A DNA stretch of 64,000 bases from Synaphobranchus kaupii (lineage: Eukaryota > Chordata > Actinopteri > Anguilliformes > Synaphobranchidae): positions 4,805,254 through 4,869,253 of the forward strand of contig CM056389.1 in assembly GCA_029718625.1 (NCBI GenBank). The letters are read 5' to 3'. A program made the translations under genes and the position numbers. How positions within the stretch are numbered: position 1 is the stretch's first letter; the number at the start of each line of letters is the position of its first letter. Shown piece after piece: positions 46,850 through 59,069 of the stretch. The notes under the pieces were generated by a model. That model was not told the DNA's origin. It did no database searches and was given only the letters and a program-made list of their open reading frames with translations.

Positions 46850-49262
46850 AGTTTAAAGTTTACACAGAACGGCCTTATTGCCACCCTGAGATTAGATACC
46901 AAATATACATCTTAAAGTTTACACAGAACGGGCTTATTGCCACCCTGAGATTAGATACCAAATATACAGCTTAAAGTTTACACAGAACGGGCTTACTGCC
47001 ACCCTGAGATTAGATACCAAATATACTGCTTAAAGTTTACACAGAACGGGCTTATTGCCACCCTGAGATTAGATACCAAATATACATCTTAAAGTTTACA
47101 CAGAACGGGCTTATTGCCACCCTGAGATTAGATACCAAATATACAGCTTAAAGTTTACACAGAACGGCCTTATTGCCACCCTGAGATTAGATACCAAATA
47201 TACAGCTTAAAGTTTACACAGAACGGCCTTATTGCCACCCTGAGATTAGATACCAAATATACATCTTAAAGTTTACACAAAACGGGCTTATTGCCACCCT
47301 GAGATTAGATACCAAATATACATTTTAAAGTTTACACAGAACGGGCTTATTGCCACCCTGAGATTAGATACCAAATATACATCTTAAAGTTTACACAGAA
47401 CGGCCTTATTGCCACCCTGAGATTAGATACCAAATATACATCTTAAAGTTTACACAGAACGGGCTTATTGCCACCCTGAGATTAGATACCAAATATACAT
47501 CTTAAAGTTTACACAGAACAGCCTTATTGCCACCCTGAGATTAGATACCAAATATACATCTTAATGTTTACACAGAACGGGCTTATTGCCACCCTGAGAT
47601 TAGATACCAAATATACACCTTAAAGTTTACACAGAACAGGCTTATTGCCACCCTGAGATTAGATACCAAATATACATTTTAAAGTTTACACAGAACGGGC
47701 TTATTGCCACCCTGAGATTAGATACCAAATATACATCTTAAAGTTTACACAGAACGGCCTTATTGCCACCCTGAGATTTGATACCAAATATACAGCTTAA
47801 AGTTTACACAGAACGGCCTTATTGCCACCCTGAGATTAGACACCAAATATACACCTTAAAGTTTACACAGAACGGCCTTATTGCCACCCTGAGATTAGAT
47901 ACCAAATATATATCTTAAAGTTTACACAGAACGGCCTTATTGCCACCCTGAGATTAGATACCAAATATACAGCTTAAAGTTTACACAGAACGGGTTTATT
48001 GCCACCCTGAGATTAGATACCAAATATACATCTTAAAGTTTACACAGAACGGCCTTATTGCCACCCTGAGATTAGATACCAAATATACATCTTAAAGTTT
48101 ACACAGAACGGCCTTATTGCCACCCTGAGATTAGACACCAAATATACAGCTTAAAGTTTACACAGAACAGGCTTATTGCCACCCTGAGATTAGATACCAA
48201 ATATACAGCTTAAAGTTTACACAGAACGGCCTTATTGCCACCCTGAGATTAGATACCAAATATACATCTTAAAGTTTACACAGAACGGCCTTATTGCCAC
48301 CCTGAGATTAGATACCAAATATACATCTTAAAGTTTACACAGAACGGCCTTATTGCCACCCTGAGATTAGATACCAAATATACATCTTAAAGTTTACACA
48401 GAACGGGTTTATTGCCACCCTGAGATTAGATACCAAATATACATCTTAAAGTTTACACAGAACGGCCTTATTGCCACCCTGAGATTAGATACCAAATATA
48501 CATCTTAAAATTTACACAGACCGGCCTTATTGCCACCCTGAGATTAGACACCAAATATACATCTTAAAGTTTACACAGAACAGGCTTATTGCCACCCTGA
48601 GATTAGATACCAAATATACACCTTAAAGTTTACACAGAACGGCCTTATTGCCACCCTGAGATTAGATACCAAATATACAGCTTAAAGTTTACACAGAACG
48701 GGTTTATTGCCACCCTGAGATTAGATACCAAATATACAGCTTAAAGTTTACACAGAACGGCCTTATTGCCACCCTGAGATTAGATACCAAATATACACCT
48801 TAAAGTTTACACAGAACGGGCTTATTGCCACCCTGAGATTAGATACCAAATATACAGGTTAAAGTTTACACAGAACGGCCTTATTGCCACCCTGAGATTA
48901 GATACCAAATATACACCTTAAAGTTTACACAGAATGGCCTTATTGCCACCCTGAGATTAGATACCAAATATACAGCTTAAAGTTTACACAGAACGGCCTT
49001 ATTGCCACCCTGAGATTAGATACCAAATATACACCTTAAAGTTTACACAGAACGGCCTTATTGCCACCCTGAGATTAGATACCAAGTATACAGCTTAAAG
49101 TTTACACAGACCGGCCTTATTGCCACCCTGAGATTAGATACCAAATATACAGCTTAAAGTTTACACAGAACGGCCTTATTGCCACCCTGAGATTAGATAC
49201 CAAATATACAGCTTAAAGTTTACACAGAATGGGCTTATTGCCACCCTGAGATTAGATACCAA
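46850..49262. repeat. 59-bp minisatellite, about 41 copies
   Basis: Unit CTTAAAGTTTACACAGAACG, GSCTTATTGCCACCCTGAGA, TTAGATACCAAATATACAG/T at a constant 59 bp, with very few substitutions and almost no indels, so it has been homogenised recently. Confidence 0.95.
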
Positions 49263-49597
49263 AACTTTCAGTATTCAATAGACTGCGTCACGCTCAATTG
49301 AGGGTGGGAGGTCCCTGAATATCAGCTTGCATATGGGTTTCCCTATGCAGGCATGTTCAACACTAAAATACACCATAGGCTGATGTTTTAAAAACATTTT
49401 ATAAAATAATCAAGCAATTTATTCATGGTAAAATTTCACAATAATCAGATATTTCATGATTTTAAAATAGATTAGACTAGACCAAGCCCAACTAGATTAA
49501 AGGATATTTTAAACTTTGTTATCTGCAGGCTACTTAAAATGAATAAGTAGGACACAAGTCAGTCTGGTCTTTAGAGGGAGAGGGGAGAAAAGAATAT
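49263..49597. other. No gene seen
   Basis: AT-rich sequence between the 59-bp minisatellite and the palindromic element. Confidence 0.5.
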
Positions 49598-50826
49598 GGG
49601 TCATTCCGGGGAGAAATGGACCTTTTTAACCTTGATATTTCTGATATTTGACACCCATAATGTAACCTTGGAGTAATGACCATTGTTATACTTCTGGACA
49701 AAGAAAAAAAAAACCACAAAGAAAGTTTGGGATAAAGTGTCCATTTCAACTCAATTTTTGGCCTACCCACCTCTACTTTCGAGACCTATTAGCCTAGTGA
49801 CTAATTGTCAAAAAGGGCTTTAGTTTTTGAGATACCCCTCCCGGAGGTAGAACAAAAGCCAATAATGTTTTTCCTCATCTTTAAGGTCTCCCATATATGA
49901 AATGGATTCTTGGCAAAAAATATTTTGGTGCAAAAATGGTTAAATTGATAGATATTGTTATACACCCCAAAACAAAAAAAGAACAAAAATCTAGCCTGGC
50001 CGTATGGGAGTTGACACATTTAAACTCATGTAGATTAATAATACAAGCTCTGAGAGCTTTCAAACGTTACATGCTATCAGTCAGGAAGTTGCTTAACATA
50101 TTGGGGAAAAAATTATGTGATTATCTTGAGGAATGTAGGAAATATAGCGCTCTGAACACATAACTAAAATAAGCGGAAATGTAAAAAATCAATATATATA
50201 CAGAATGTTCTCATTTACTTTGTAGTAACTCTGCCATGGATTGTGATAGAAACACCTATGATGGCTTGCTGGAAAGGTGTGGTTGTACTGAATCCAGCAA
50301 TGTCACATGTGTAAGTGTACCTTGCATAGTCAGGGAGTTACATCCCCAAATGTATGAGGTGTCCCAAACGAAAGAAAACAAAACATTGACATAATAACTG
50401 TATCATTATTAGGGGTGAGAAGAACATTGACACATTCAACTCAAGCAGAAGCAATGATACTATAGAGGAAATTCACTTGATTAAAAGTAAATTAAAGGTG
50501 ATATTTACAACTTTTTCATCAAAACGAATAATTTTTCAAAAATAATACATCCACAGAACGTATAGAGGGGTGTAGAGTAAAAGTATTAATTGTACTGAAA
50601 AAAAATATTATAGTATAGAAATAATTGTTTTATAAATTTTGACGGGTCCAAAATATATAAATATTTACATCTGGTTACGTTGGTTACGTCGACAAGAAAT
50701 GCTCTCGTAGCACTCTGCGCTAATAGCATAAGGACGTTGATATCACGTGAGGCGGAGCTCAGGGGTTGCCAGATCGTAGCTCTGCGGAGGATATACCACG
50801 AAAGACTCCTCGCTTGACATCTCTCT
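49598..50826 (+). repeat. Left arm of the palindrome
   Basis: Matches the reverse complement of 52951-54492 over its length. It contains an 88-codon ORF at 49897-50163 (starts MKWILGKKYFGAKM) that is repeated with two residue changes in the right arm. It also contains the first part of a TTAA-flanked element from 50496. Confidence 0.8.
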
Positions 50827-51330
50827 GTCCAATCGGGTATTTGCATGGATGTATAAAGGTATTTGGCCAAGTTACCTGGCAACCACTACAATTGAACGTT
50901 GGAACGAGAGTGGGCGAGTATGAGTGCGACACCTACTGGCCGGGAGTAATTAAACTTGCAAATATCACCTTTAAATGTATTTAATACCCCCCCCTACCCC
51001 CACCCCCACCCACACACACACACACACACACAATGTAAGTGTACCTTGCATAGTCAGGGAGTTACATCCCCAAATGTATGAGATGTCCCAAACGAAAGAA
51101 AACAAAACATTGACATAATAACTGTATCATTATCAGGGGCGAGAAGAACATTGACACATTCAACTCAAGCAGAAGCAATGATACTATAGAGGAAATTCAC
51201 TTGATTAAAAGTAACTGAATCCAGCAATACCACATGTGTAACTATAGCTTGCATATTCAGGGAGTGACATCACTAAATGTATGCAGTGTCCCAAAGGAAA
51301 GAAAATCAAACATTGATATAATGAAACTCC
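50288..51330 (+). repeat. ~190-bp direct repeats, three copies
   Basis: A segment marked by GTGTACCTTGCATAGTCAGG is at 50303-50490, again at 51033-51213, and in a more diverged form (AGCTTGCATATTCAGGGAG) at 51214-51330. The first two are separated by the TTAA element and a C-rich/(CA)n microsatellite (50984-51031). A matching inverted copy is in the right arm at about 53285-53490. Confidence 0.75.
50496..50970. mobile_element. TTAA-flanked non-autonomous element (475 bp)
   Basis: Ends AGGTGATATTT and AAATATCACCT are perfect inverted repeats, flanked on both sides by TTAA (50492-50495 and 50971-50974), the target used by Kolobok and piggyBac-type transposons. Its first ~330 bp are the inverted copy of 52951-53278, including the 3' end of the gene at 51585-53031. 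It therefore looks like an internal-deletion derivative of the gene-bearing element whose end is at 53278. Confidence 0.7.
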
Positions 51331-51584
51331 AAAAAACAGTCAGTGTCTTTACTGCAAAAAGTCATTTGAGGAAAAAGTTGATCTACAATGTGAATATATG
51401 ATATTTTTCATTATGGAATATATGATATATGGAAACAAAGATACAATTGAATCAAATTGAAATTGAACATTTATTGTAATATTTTCATCCACTTCAGTTT
51501 CTTTTTGGCCAAATCACTACTATAGAATGCAAAATAATGTTAGCTACTGGTTCAAATAAACTTGTTATAACAAATTATGTATAA

Positions 51585-53031
51585 AGGAGATGCTTTAATT
51601 CTGTGGATGAAAAAGCTGTGAATTTTATTTATTTTGGTGATGGCGGACTCTTTGATATACTAACTGAGTCAGATGTGTATGCAGAGGGAACAGCTCGGCA
51701 ATTGCTTCAAGGGAAACAGCTGGCAAGAGGAGTAAGGAGCATAAAGCTAGCCTCTGAGGCTCTGTTCAGGCTATTCTGGAAAGCCATGCAAGCATGGCTT
51801 GAAAAACAAGGCCAATGTGCAATGACTCAAGCACAAGGACATCTCCTACGTGATCTACAGCATGCATTCCATGGTAATGACAAGGCCACTGCTCAACAGC
51901 TCATCGGTGAGGTGGAGACTGAACTTACTGAGATCCAGCACAGTATCCAGATGTTCACAAATGAGGGAGTTAAGCAATCAGCAACCTTTGGATACTGGTT
52001 AACGTTCCTAAACGGTGCTAATCTGTTGCTAAGGATCCTTCGTTCTGAGCGTGAAGCCAACTTTCAACTTCACCTGAATTGCATGTGTGAAGTTATGCCT
52101 TGGTTCAGAGCTGCTGGAAGGACCAATTATGCTAAGTACATGCTATGTTGCAGAAATGAAAGCCCTTGAGCATGAACAACCAGAAGCCTACAAATTCATG
52201 CAACAAGGTAGATTTGTTGTTCGCCGGTCAGAGGATCGAAATTTCAACTGTGTGGCTACTGATCAGGCACTGGAGCAAACCATCAACCGAGAAGGCAAGA
52301 GTCAGGGTGGAGTTGTTGGCTTCACATTACGAAAGGGAGCGCTCACAAGATGGCTGATGACAAGACATGTGACCACAGCATATGTAGATGCCATGAAAGA
52401 CCTTTGCAACACTGATGCAAAGAGCCCAAAAGCACACCAGGAGCATGGCACATCCAGAATGGACAGAGATGAGAGAGACATACAGAAGATAATAGAAGCT
52501 GTGGAGCAGAAGCAGAACCCTTTTGACCTTGATAGCGTTCCCGAGGAACTGATCAATATTGCAAGTGGTCAGGTTGCATCTGAGAAAGTTGCAAAAGAGC
52601 TCTCAAGCTTCCTGCAAGATGGTGCAAAGCAGAATGACATCTTTATTGAACAACGCCTGGCAAAATCCAAAAGAACCAAGAGCTTCTGGGAGACCGATAA
52701 AAGAAAACAGTGTGCAACCTTCAAAGACATGAAAGCATCATTTGGAGTCAGTATATCTAGAAAGGTTCACATGGACTCAGATGTCCTCTTTCGAAGGTTA
52801 CTTGCTGTCTCCAAGCAAAGAGAGGTGTCCTTGGAGACAGTGATGTCCCATGAACTCGCTGCTGTCCCCCCCTCTTTGTTTTATGATGATGGAAGCATGA
52901 GGAAGACAACGAAAGCTGACCTTGCTAAGAAACTGGAGGCTGTAGCTGAAGAGATGTCAAGCGAGGAGTCTTCCGTGGTATATCCTCCGCAGAGCTACGA
53001 TCTGGCCACCCCTGAGCTCCGCCTCACGTGA
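51585..53031 (+). pseudogene. Uncharacterised transposon protein, frameshifted
   Basis: About 480 codons in two frames joined by a frameshift at about 52137-52150; the first frame has no ATG at its start (opens after a stop at 51584). It resembles a large family of unnamed proteins repeated in fish and invertebrate genomes, with the segment FQLHLNCMCEVMPWF, then TNYAKYM, then DQALEQTINRE, GGVVGFTLRKGALTRW and a C-terminal SLFYDDGSMRKTTKADL. I recognise no DDE triad, zinc finger or nuclease motif in this part. The last ~27 codons lie inside the inverted repeat shared with the TTAA element at 50496. Its function is unknown; a transposon-encoded role is inferred. Confidence 0.6.
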
Positions 53032-54492
53032 TATCAACGTCCTTATGCTATTAGCGCAGTGAGCTACGAGAGCATTTCTTGTCGACGTAACCAACGTAAC
53101 CAGATGTAAATATTTATATATTTTGGACCCGTCAAAATTTATAAAACAATTATTTCTATACTATAATATTTTTTTTCAGTACAATTAATACTTTTATTCT
53201 ACACCCCTCTATACGTTCTGTGGATGTATTATTTTTGAAAAATTATTCGTTTTGATGAAAAAGTTGTAAATATCACCTTTAATTTACTTTTAATCAAGTG
53301 AATTTCCTCTATAGTATCATTGCTTCTGCTTGAGTTGAATGTGTCAATGTTCTTCTCACCCCTGATAATGATACAGTTATTATGTCAATGTTTTGTTTTC
53401 TTTCGTTTGGGACACCTCATACATTTGGGGATGTAACTCCCTGACTATGCAAGGTACACTTACACATGTGACATTGCTGGATTCAGTATAACCACACCTT
53501 TCCAGCAAGCCATCATAGGTGTTTCTATCACAATCCATGGCAGAGTTACTACAAAGTAAATGAGAACATTCTGTATATATATTGATTTTTTACATTTCCG
53601 CTTATTTTAGTTATGCGTTCAGAGCGCTATATTTCCTACATTCCTCAAGATAATCACATAATTTTTTCCCCAATATGTTAAGCAACTTCCTGACTGATAG
53701 CATGTAAAGTTTGAAAGCTCTCAGAGCTTGTATTATTAATCTACATGAGTTTAAATGTGTCAACTCCCATACGGCCAGGCTAGATTTTTGTTCTTTTTTT
53801 GTTTTGGGGTGTATAACAATATCTATCAATTTAACCATTTTTGCACCAAAATATTTTTTGCCAAGAATCCATTTCATATATGGGAGACCTTAAAGATGAG
53901 GAAAAACATTGTTGGCTTTTGTTCTACCTCCGGGAGGGGTATCTCCAAATTTTGGGGGCATTGTCACTAGCCTATATAGTTTGACAACTGTAAATGATAA
54001 AAACATCATCTTGGTCTCATTGTAATCACAAAGACTTGCTCTACAACATGGGTCATGTTTGTTTTACAATACTATTACAAGGGGTGACTGACTGGGTAAT
54101 CGGTTAATCACCCCTTGTAATAGAACTGTAAAGCAAAAAGTACGAGATCCCACTCTGTAAATTGGAATGTGTAGACAGCGCACTGTATAGAACATGAAAA
54201 ATTGGGCACAGTTTTGAGAGATTATTCATTTTAATTCAATAATGCAAATAGTCAAAGTATTCAAAGATGACCCATGTTGTAGAGCAAGTCTTTGGGATTT
54301 CAATGAGACCAAGATCTAGAAAGTAGACGTGGTTAGGCCAAAAATGGCATGGAAACGGACACTGTCTCCAATTTTTTTCCTCCTTCAAAAGTATAACTGT
54401 CATTACTCCAATGTTACATTATGAGTGTCAAATATCAGAAAGATCTGAGTGGGCAAGGTTAAAAAGGGTCAATTTTACCCCCAGAATTACCC
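52951..54492 (-). repeat. Right arm of the palindrome
   Basis: Inverted counterpart of 49598-50826. At 53278|53279 the terminus AAATATCACCT is followed by TTAA with the same flank as at 50492, so the insertion site predates the inverted duplication. The 88-codon ORF is at 53611-53877 on the minus strand. Homology to the left arm is broken by an insertion at about 53980-54318. Confidence 0.8.
53980..54318. mobile_element. Nested palindromic insertion (~340 bp)
   Basis: Absent from the left arm. Outer inverted arms of about 50 bp (54008-54056 and 54267-54315, with one small gap) and an inner perfect 16-bp hairpin (54072-54087 and 54108-54123, CTATTACAAGGGGTGA). It looks like a MITE or a hairpin-forming sequence of its own. 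Confidence 0.65.
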
Positions 54493-54504
54493 ATGGCAGA
54501 GTTT

Positions 54505-54561
54505 AGCCCATGGCGGGGGGAGGGTTCGCCCAGGGCGCCATACAAGCTAGAACCGTCACTG
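54505..54561. mobile_element. hAT transposon terminal remnant
   Basis: The segment GGTTCGCCCAGGGCGCCAT followed by AGCTAGAACCGTCACTG matches the reverse complement of a common fish hAT end that begins CAGTGACGGTTCTAG. The other end was not found. Confidence 0.5.
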
Positions 54562-55676
54562 TAGGCGCTCATAGACAGATTAACTAAAAAAATAAAATAA
54601 AATAAAAAGTAAAGTACACATTCAAAAGTAAATACACAACAATGGGGACTGTTCTTTAAAGTTGGTGACGCTTGGTTCTGTAAGGCAAAGCGTTGCTATT
54701 ATACGCACCGCAAAAATGTTTAAATCCTTTAATGTTAACTTGCGATTTATTTGATAAGAACCATCGGTCGCAGTTAACTGGTCGTTACGCCGTAATAATA
54801 TGCAATATTGTCCGGTCACACACCCAATCTACGTAAGCTACGCTACAAACATACATGTAAGAATGAGATCTTTCAGACAGGCAGTAAGAACACACATTAG
54901 TCATTACACATTATCCCACAATTATTGATATCCCGCAAACAAACAGAACAGAACACATAGCCTACACGAGTACATTTTCAACACATTCCGCTATGGTGTC
55001 ATAAACAATGAACATTACCCAACACCGGTCTCAAGGCTACTCAATTAGGACAATTACTCACAATAATGGGCGAATAAATGGGGATTATTATGACTGGTAG
55101 CAGTGTTCAAGGCAGATGTTACATACAAATAAAATATACACAAGCGGCATTTGTGAGGATCAGGCCTAAATTTGTAGGCCTACAAATTTACCTGGCTGTT
55201 TTAACTACGTTCAATGAAACCCCTTGCCATCTTATTGATCAAAGGCACTTCCACTGGGTCTCCGTCTCGCGCCAGGTGAGCTTCAAACCAAACGCTAGTT
55301 TGCCAAAATCTCGCGAGAAGACGAACTCCTGACGAATTTAACGGGCGTGTCCCCGTGAAGTCCAGAGCGGCTACGGCTGCCAAATTCTTCAATTCAAGGG
55401 GCCCATTCGTACTTTCATGCAGATTTCCAGAGTCCGTTTGGGTACAGACTTCACCAGACTTTGCCTGTGCGATCCCATTAGTAATAATGTGACGATATAA
55501 AACACGACAGGAAGCATTGCCAAAAATATAAAATAATAAATAAAATAATAAAGGCATGGCGGAAGGTAATCCAATGTAATTAATACACAATTCATACAGC
55601 CTAAATGTATACTTATTAGCACACATTGATTTTTGTTATTAAGTTTACTGTTACTGTAGTTTTATGTTCACACCTA
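54562..55676. other. Low-copy-looking stretch, no gene confirmed
   Basis: Sequence not repeated elsewhere in the window. A 141-codon minus-strand ORF at 55201-55626 has a hydrophobic stretch (LLFYLLFYIF) near its start and no domain I recognise; I do not call it. A TCTCGCGAGA palindrome lies inside it. Confidence 0.45.
55309..55318. promoter_or_regulatory. TCTCGCGAGA core-promoter-type motif
   Basis: Perfect 10-bp palindrome known from CpG-island promoters of housekeeping genes and bound by BANP. It is surrounded by somewhat CpG-richer sequence (55240-55380). No transcript start is evident. Confidence 0.4.
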
Positions 55677-55785
55677 CAGTGCCCCCCGTAACGTTTGGGA
55701 CAGACATGTTTTTTTCCTGATTTGGCTCTGTACAATAGATTTGTTAGATTTGTTTATATTTGTAATAAAACGACTCACATAGGCT
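55677..55785. mobile_element. Tc1/mariner-type terminal fragment
   Basis: Starts after TA with CAGTGCCCCCCGTAACGTTT, then GGGACAGACATG and TTGGCTCTGTAC, the pattern of a widespread fish mariner/MITE end. The other end is absent; it is cut by the repeat that follows. Confidence 0.55.
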
Positions 55786-55794
55786 GAGTACAAT

Positions 55795-56577
55795 TACTCC
55801 CTCCCCTTTCTAAAATTGGAAACGGAATCGCACTTGGTGTGGCTGCCATACTTCATCCTGGCATTTTGGGGATTTCCCCTTGAAGCAAGGGAAGGAAACA
55901 TAAAGAAGAAAGCATAAAACTTGGGCTGCATTCTGATCCAATTTAACTTGCTGATCCCTTCCCTTGCTCACTTCCCACAAGGGAGCTATCTTGTGACGCA
56001 ATTTGCAACGTGCAGCAAGCAAACTTAAAAGGTGCTCTGCAAGGGAGGATTGTTGAGAAACAAACAAAAACGGAACTGAACCGCACTCGCAGCATTTCGG
56101 AAGTGCAACACCATCGAGTTGAAATGTAACTGCCACATTGTTCTGTGGTGACCGCACACTTTTTCCATGTGGAGCATTGCATTGTGGGATTCCCTTCTTG
56201 CTGGAAGCTTGCATTTTATACCCTTGGTGGAAGGGAGGATAAACGAGGGAGTGAGGGAATATAATTACTCCCTCTCCTTTATTAAATTAGATCCGAATCA
56301 CACTTGGTCTGGCTGCCATATTTGATCCTGGCATTTTGGGGATTCCCCCCTTGAAGCAAGGGAAGGGAACGACAAGAACAAAGGATAAATTTCAGTTTAA
56401 CATGCTCCCTTCCCTTGCTCTCTTCCCTCGAGAGAGCTATTTTGTGACAAATTTTGTGACGTGCAGCCAGCAAACTTAACAGGTGTTCTGCAAACAAACC
56501 AAAACGGAACTGAACGGCCCTCACAACCGATATCAGAAGTGCTACCCCACAAAGTTGAAACGTGACCACCCACCCCC
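55795..56577. repeat. ~470-bp repeat, two tandem copies
   Basis: Copies start with ATTACTCCCTC at about 55793 and 56261 and share TGGCTGCCATA and CTGGCATTTTGGGGAT among other segments. The second copy is shorter and more diverged and ends at a U2 fragment. ORFs in it (134 and 95 codons) are not recognised and are not called. Confidence 0.75.
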
Positions 56578-56639
56578 CAATTTAATATATGGTCCCCAGA
56601 TAAGAGACGTATCAGATATTAAACTGATAACAACAGATA
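56578..56639 (-). pseudogene. U2 snRNA fragment, about nt 37-98
   Basis: 62 nt matching U2 from TATCTG (nt 37) to the sequence before the Sm site, with three substitutions. It is far outside the array and has no promoter. Its 5' break is one nucleotide from the LINE A insertion point (35|36). Confidence 0.85.
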
Positions 56640-57229
56640 TGATACTGCTGTGAATACCAAACTGTGAGCCGAAAACAACTGAACAAGCTGTGCTATAGCA
56701 GTTCCTGGACACATACAATAGCCCAGTGTGTAAAACACTATTGCATTCACTAATGAAATGGAATAGTAAAAAAGTTAAAAGAAATTAGGAAAAATAATTA
56801 TTGTTAAATCATTGTTTGCATCTGGATTAATAATTAGTTTTCATGCTGAATATGAAAGTGTGGCATTCTCAGAGCGTAATCAGGTTGGACAGCATTCTGA
56901 ACAACGGTATACAGGTGTGAATGTTAGACAACATACAGCACCATTGCACCTTTCCACATAGCTAAGGAACAAGGTACACTGCTGGTTTACAGGTAAGAGA
57001 AACTCTGTCAACCTGTGAATCTGTAAAAGCTTTCATGGAGTAAAACGGCACTCATCACCATCCTGACACAAAATGGCTTCTCTCATCACCATCCTGACAC
57101 AAAATGGCTTCTCTCATCGCCATCCTGACACACAATGGTTTCTCTCATGTAAAGCCATTATTTCTGATTCAGTGAAGCTGACGTCATTGTTGCGGATGGC
57201 TGTTGGTGATAGACTGTGATGCGTTTGAT
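56640..57229. other. Spacer with a 33-bp triplicate
   Basis: No gene. About 57051-57150 holds three copies of a 33-bp unit around CATCCTGACACAAAATGGC. Confidence 0.7.
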
Positions 57230-57418
57230 AACCCTCTATGCAGGCAGCGATTAATAAGTATTTAGGTAGAGTTTGGTAACTATGTAGGTAGCGTTTAATA
57301 ACTATGTAGGCAGGGATTCATAACTATGTAGGCAGCGTTTAGTGACGCTATGTAGGCAGCGTTTGGTAAATATGCAGGCAGTGTTTAGTGACGCTATACA
57401 GGCAGTGTTTGGTAACTA
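57230..57418. repeat. 22-bp minisatellite, left diverged edge
   Basis: Diverged units of the TATGTAGGCAGTGTTTGGTA type begin at about 57235 and become regular toward the Tc1 insertion. Confidence 0.85.

Positions 57419-59069
<1,651 letters not shown>

Larger units (their letters stand above)
49598..54492. mobile_element. 4.9-kb palindromic composite transposon
   Basis: The left end GGGTCATTCCGGGGAGAAAT and the reverse complement of the right end GGGTAATTCTGGGGGTAAA are homologous. The homology continues inward as an inverted repeat: left arm 49598-50826, right arm 52951-54492, the right one enlarged by a ~340-bp insertion. The centre holds a broken gene and tandem duplications. The element may be a fold-back transposon or an inverted duplication of a smaller one. 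AT flanks both ends, compatible with but too short to prove a 2-bp target duplication. Superfamily not assigned. Confidence 0.7.

Noticed and set aside
55201..55626. 141-codon minus-strand ORF
   Set aside because: No recognisable domain and no splice or promoter evidence beyond a TCTCGCGAGA motif inside it.
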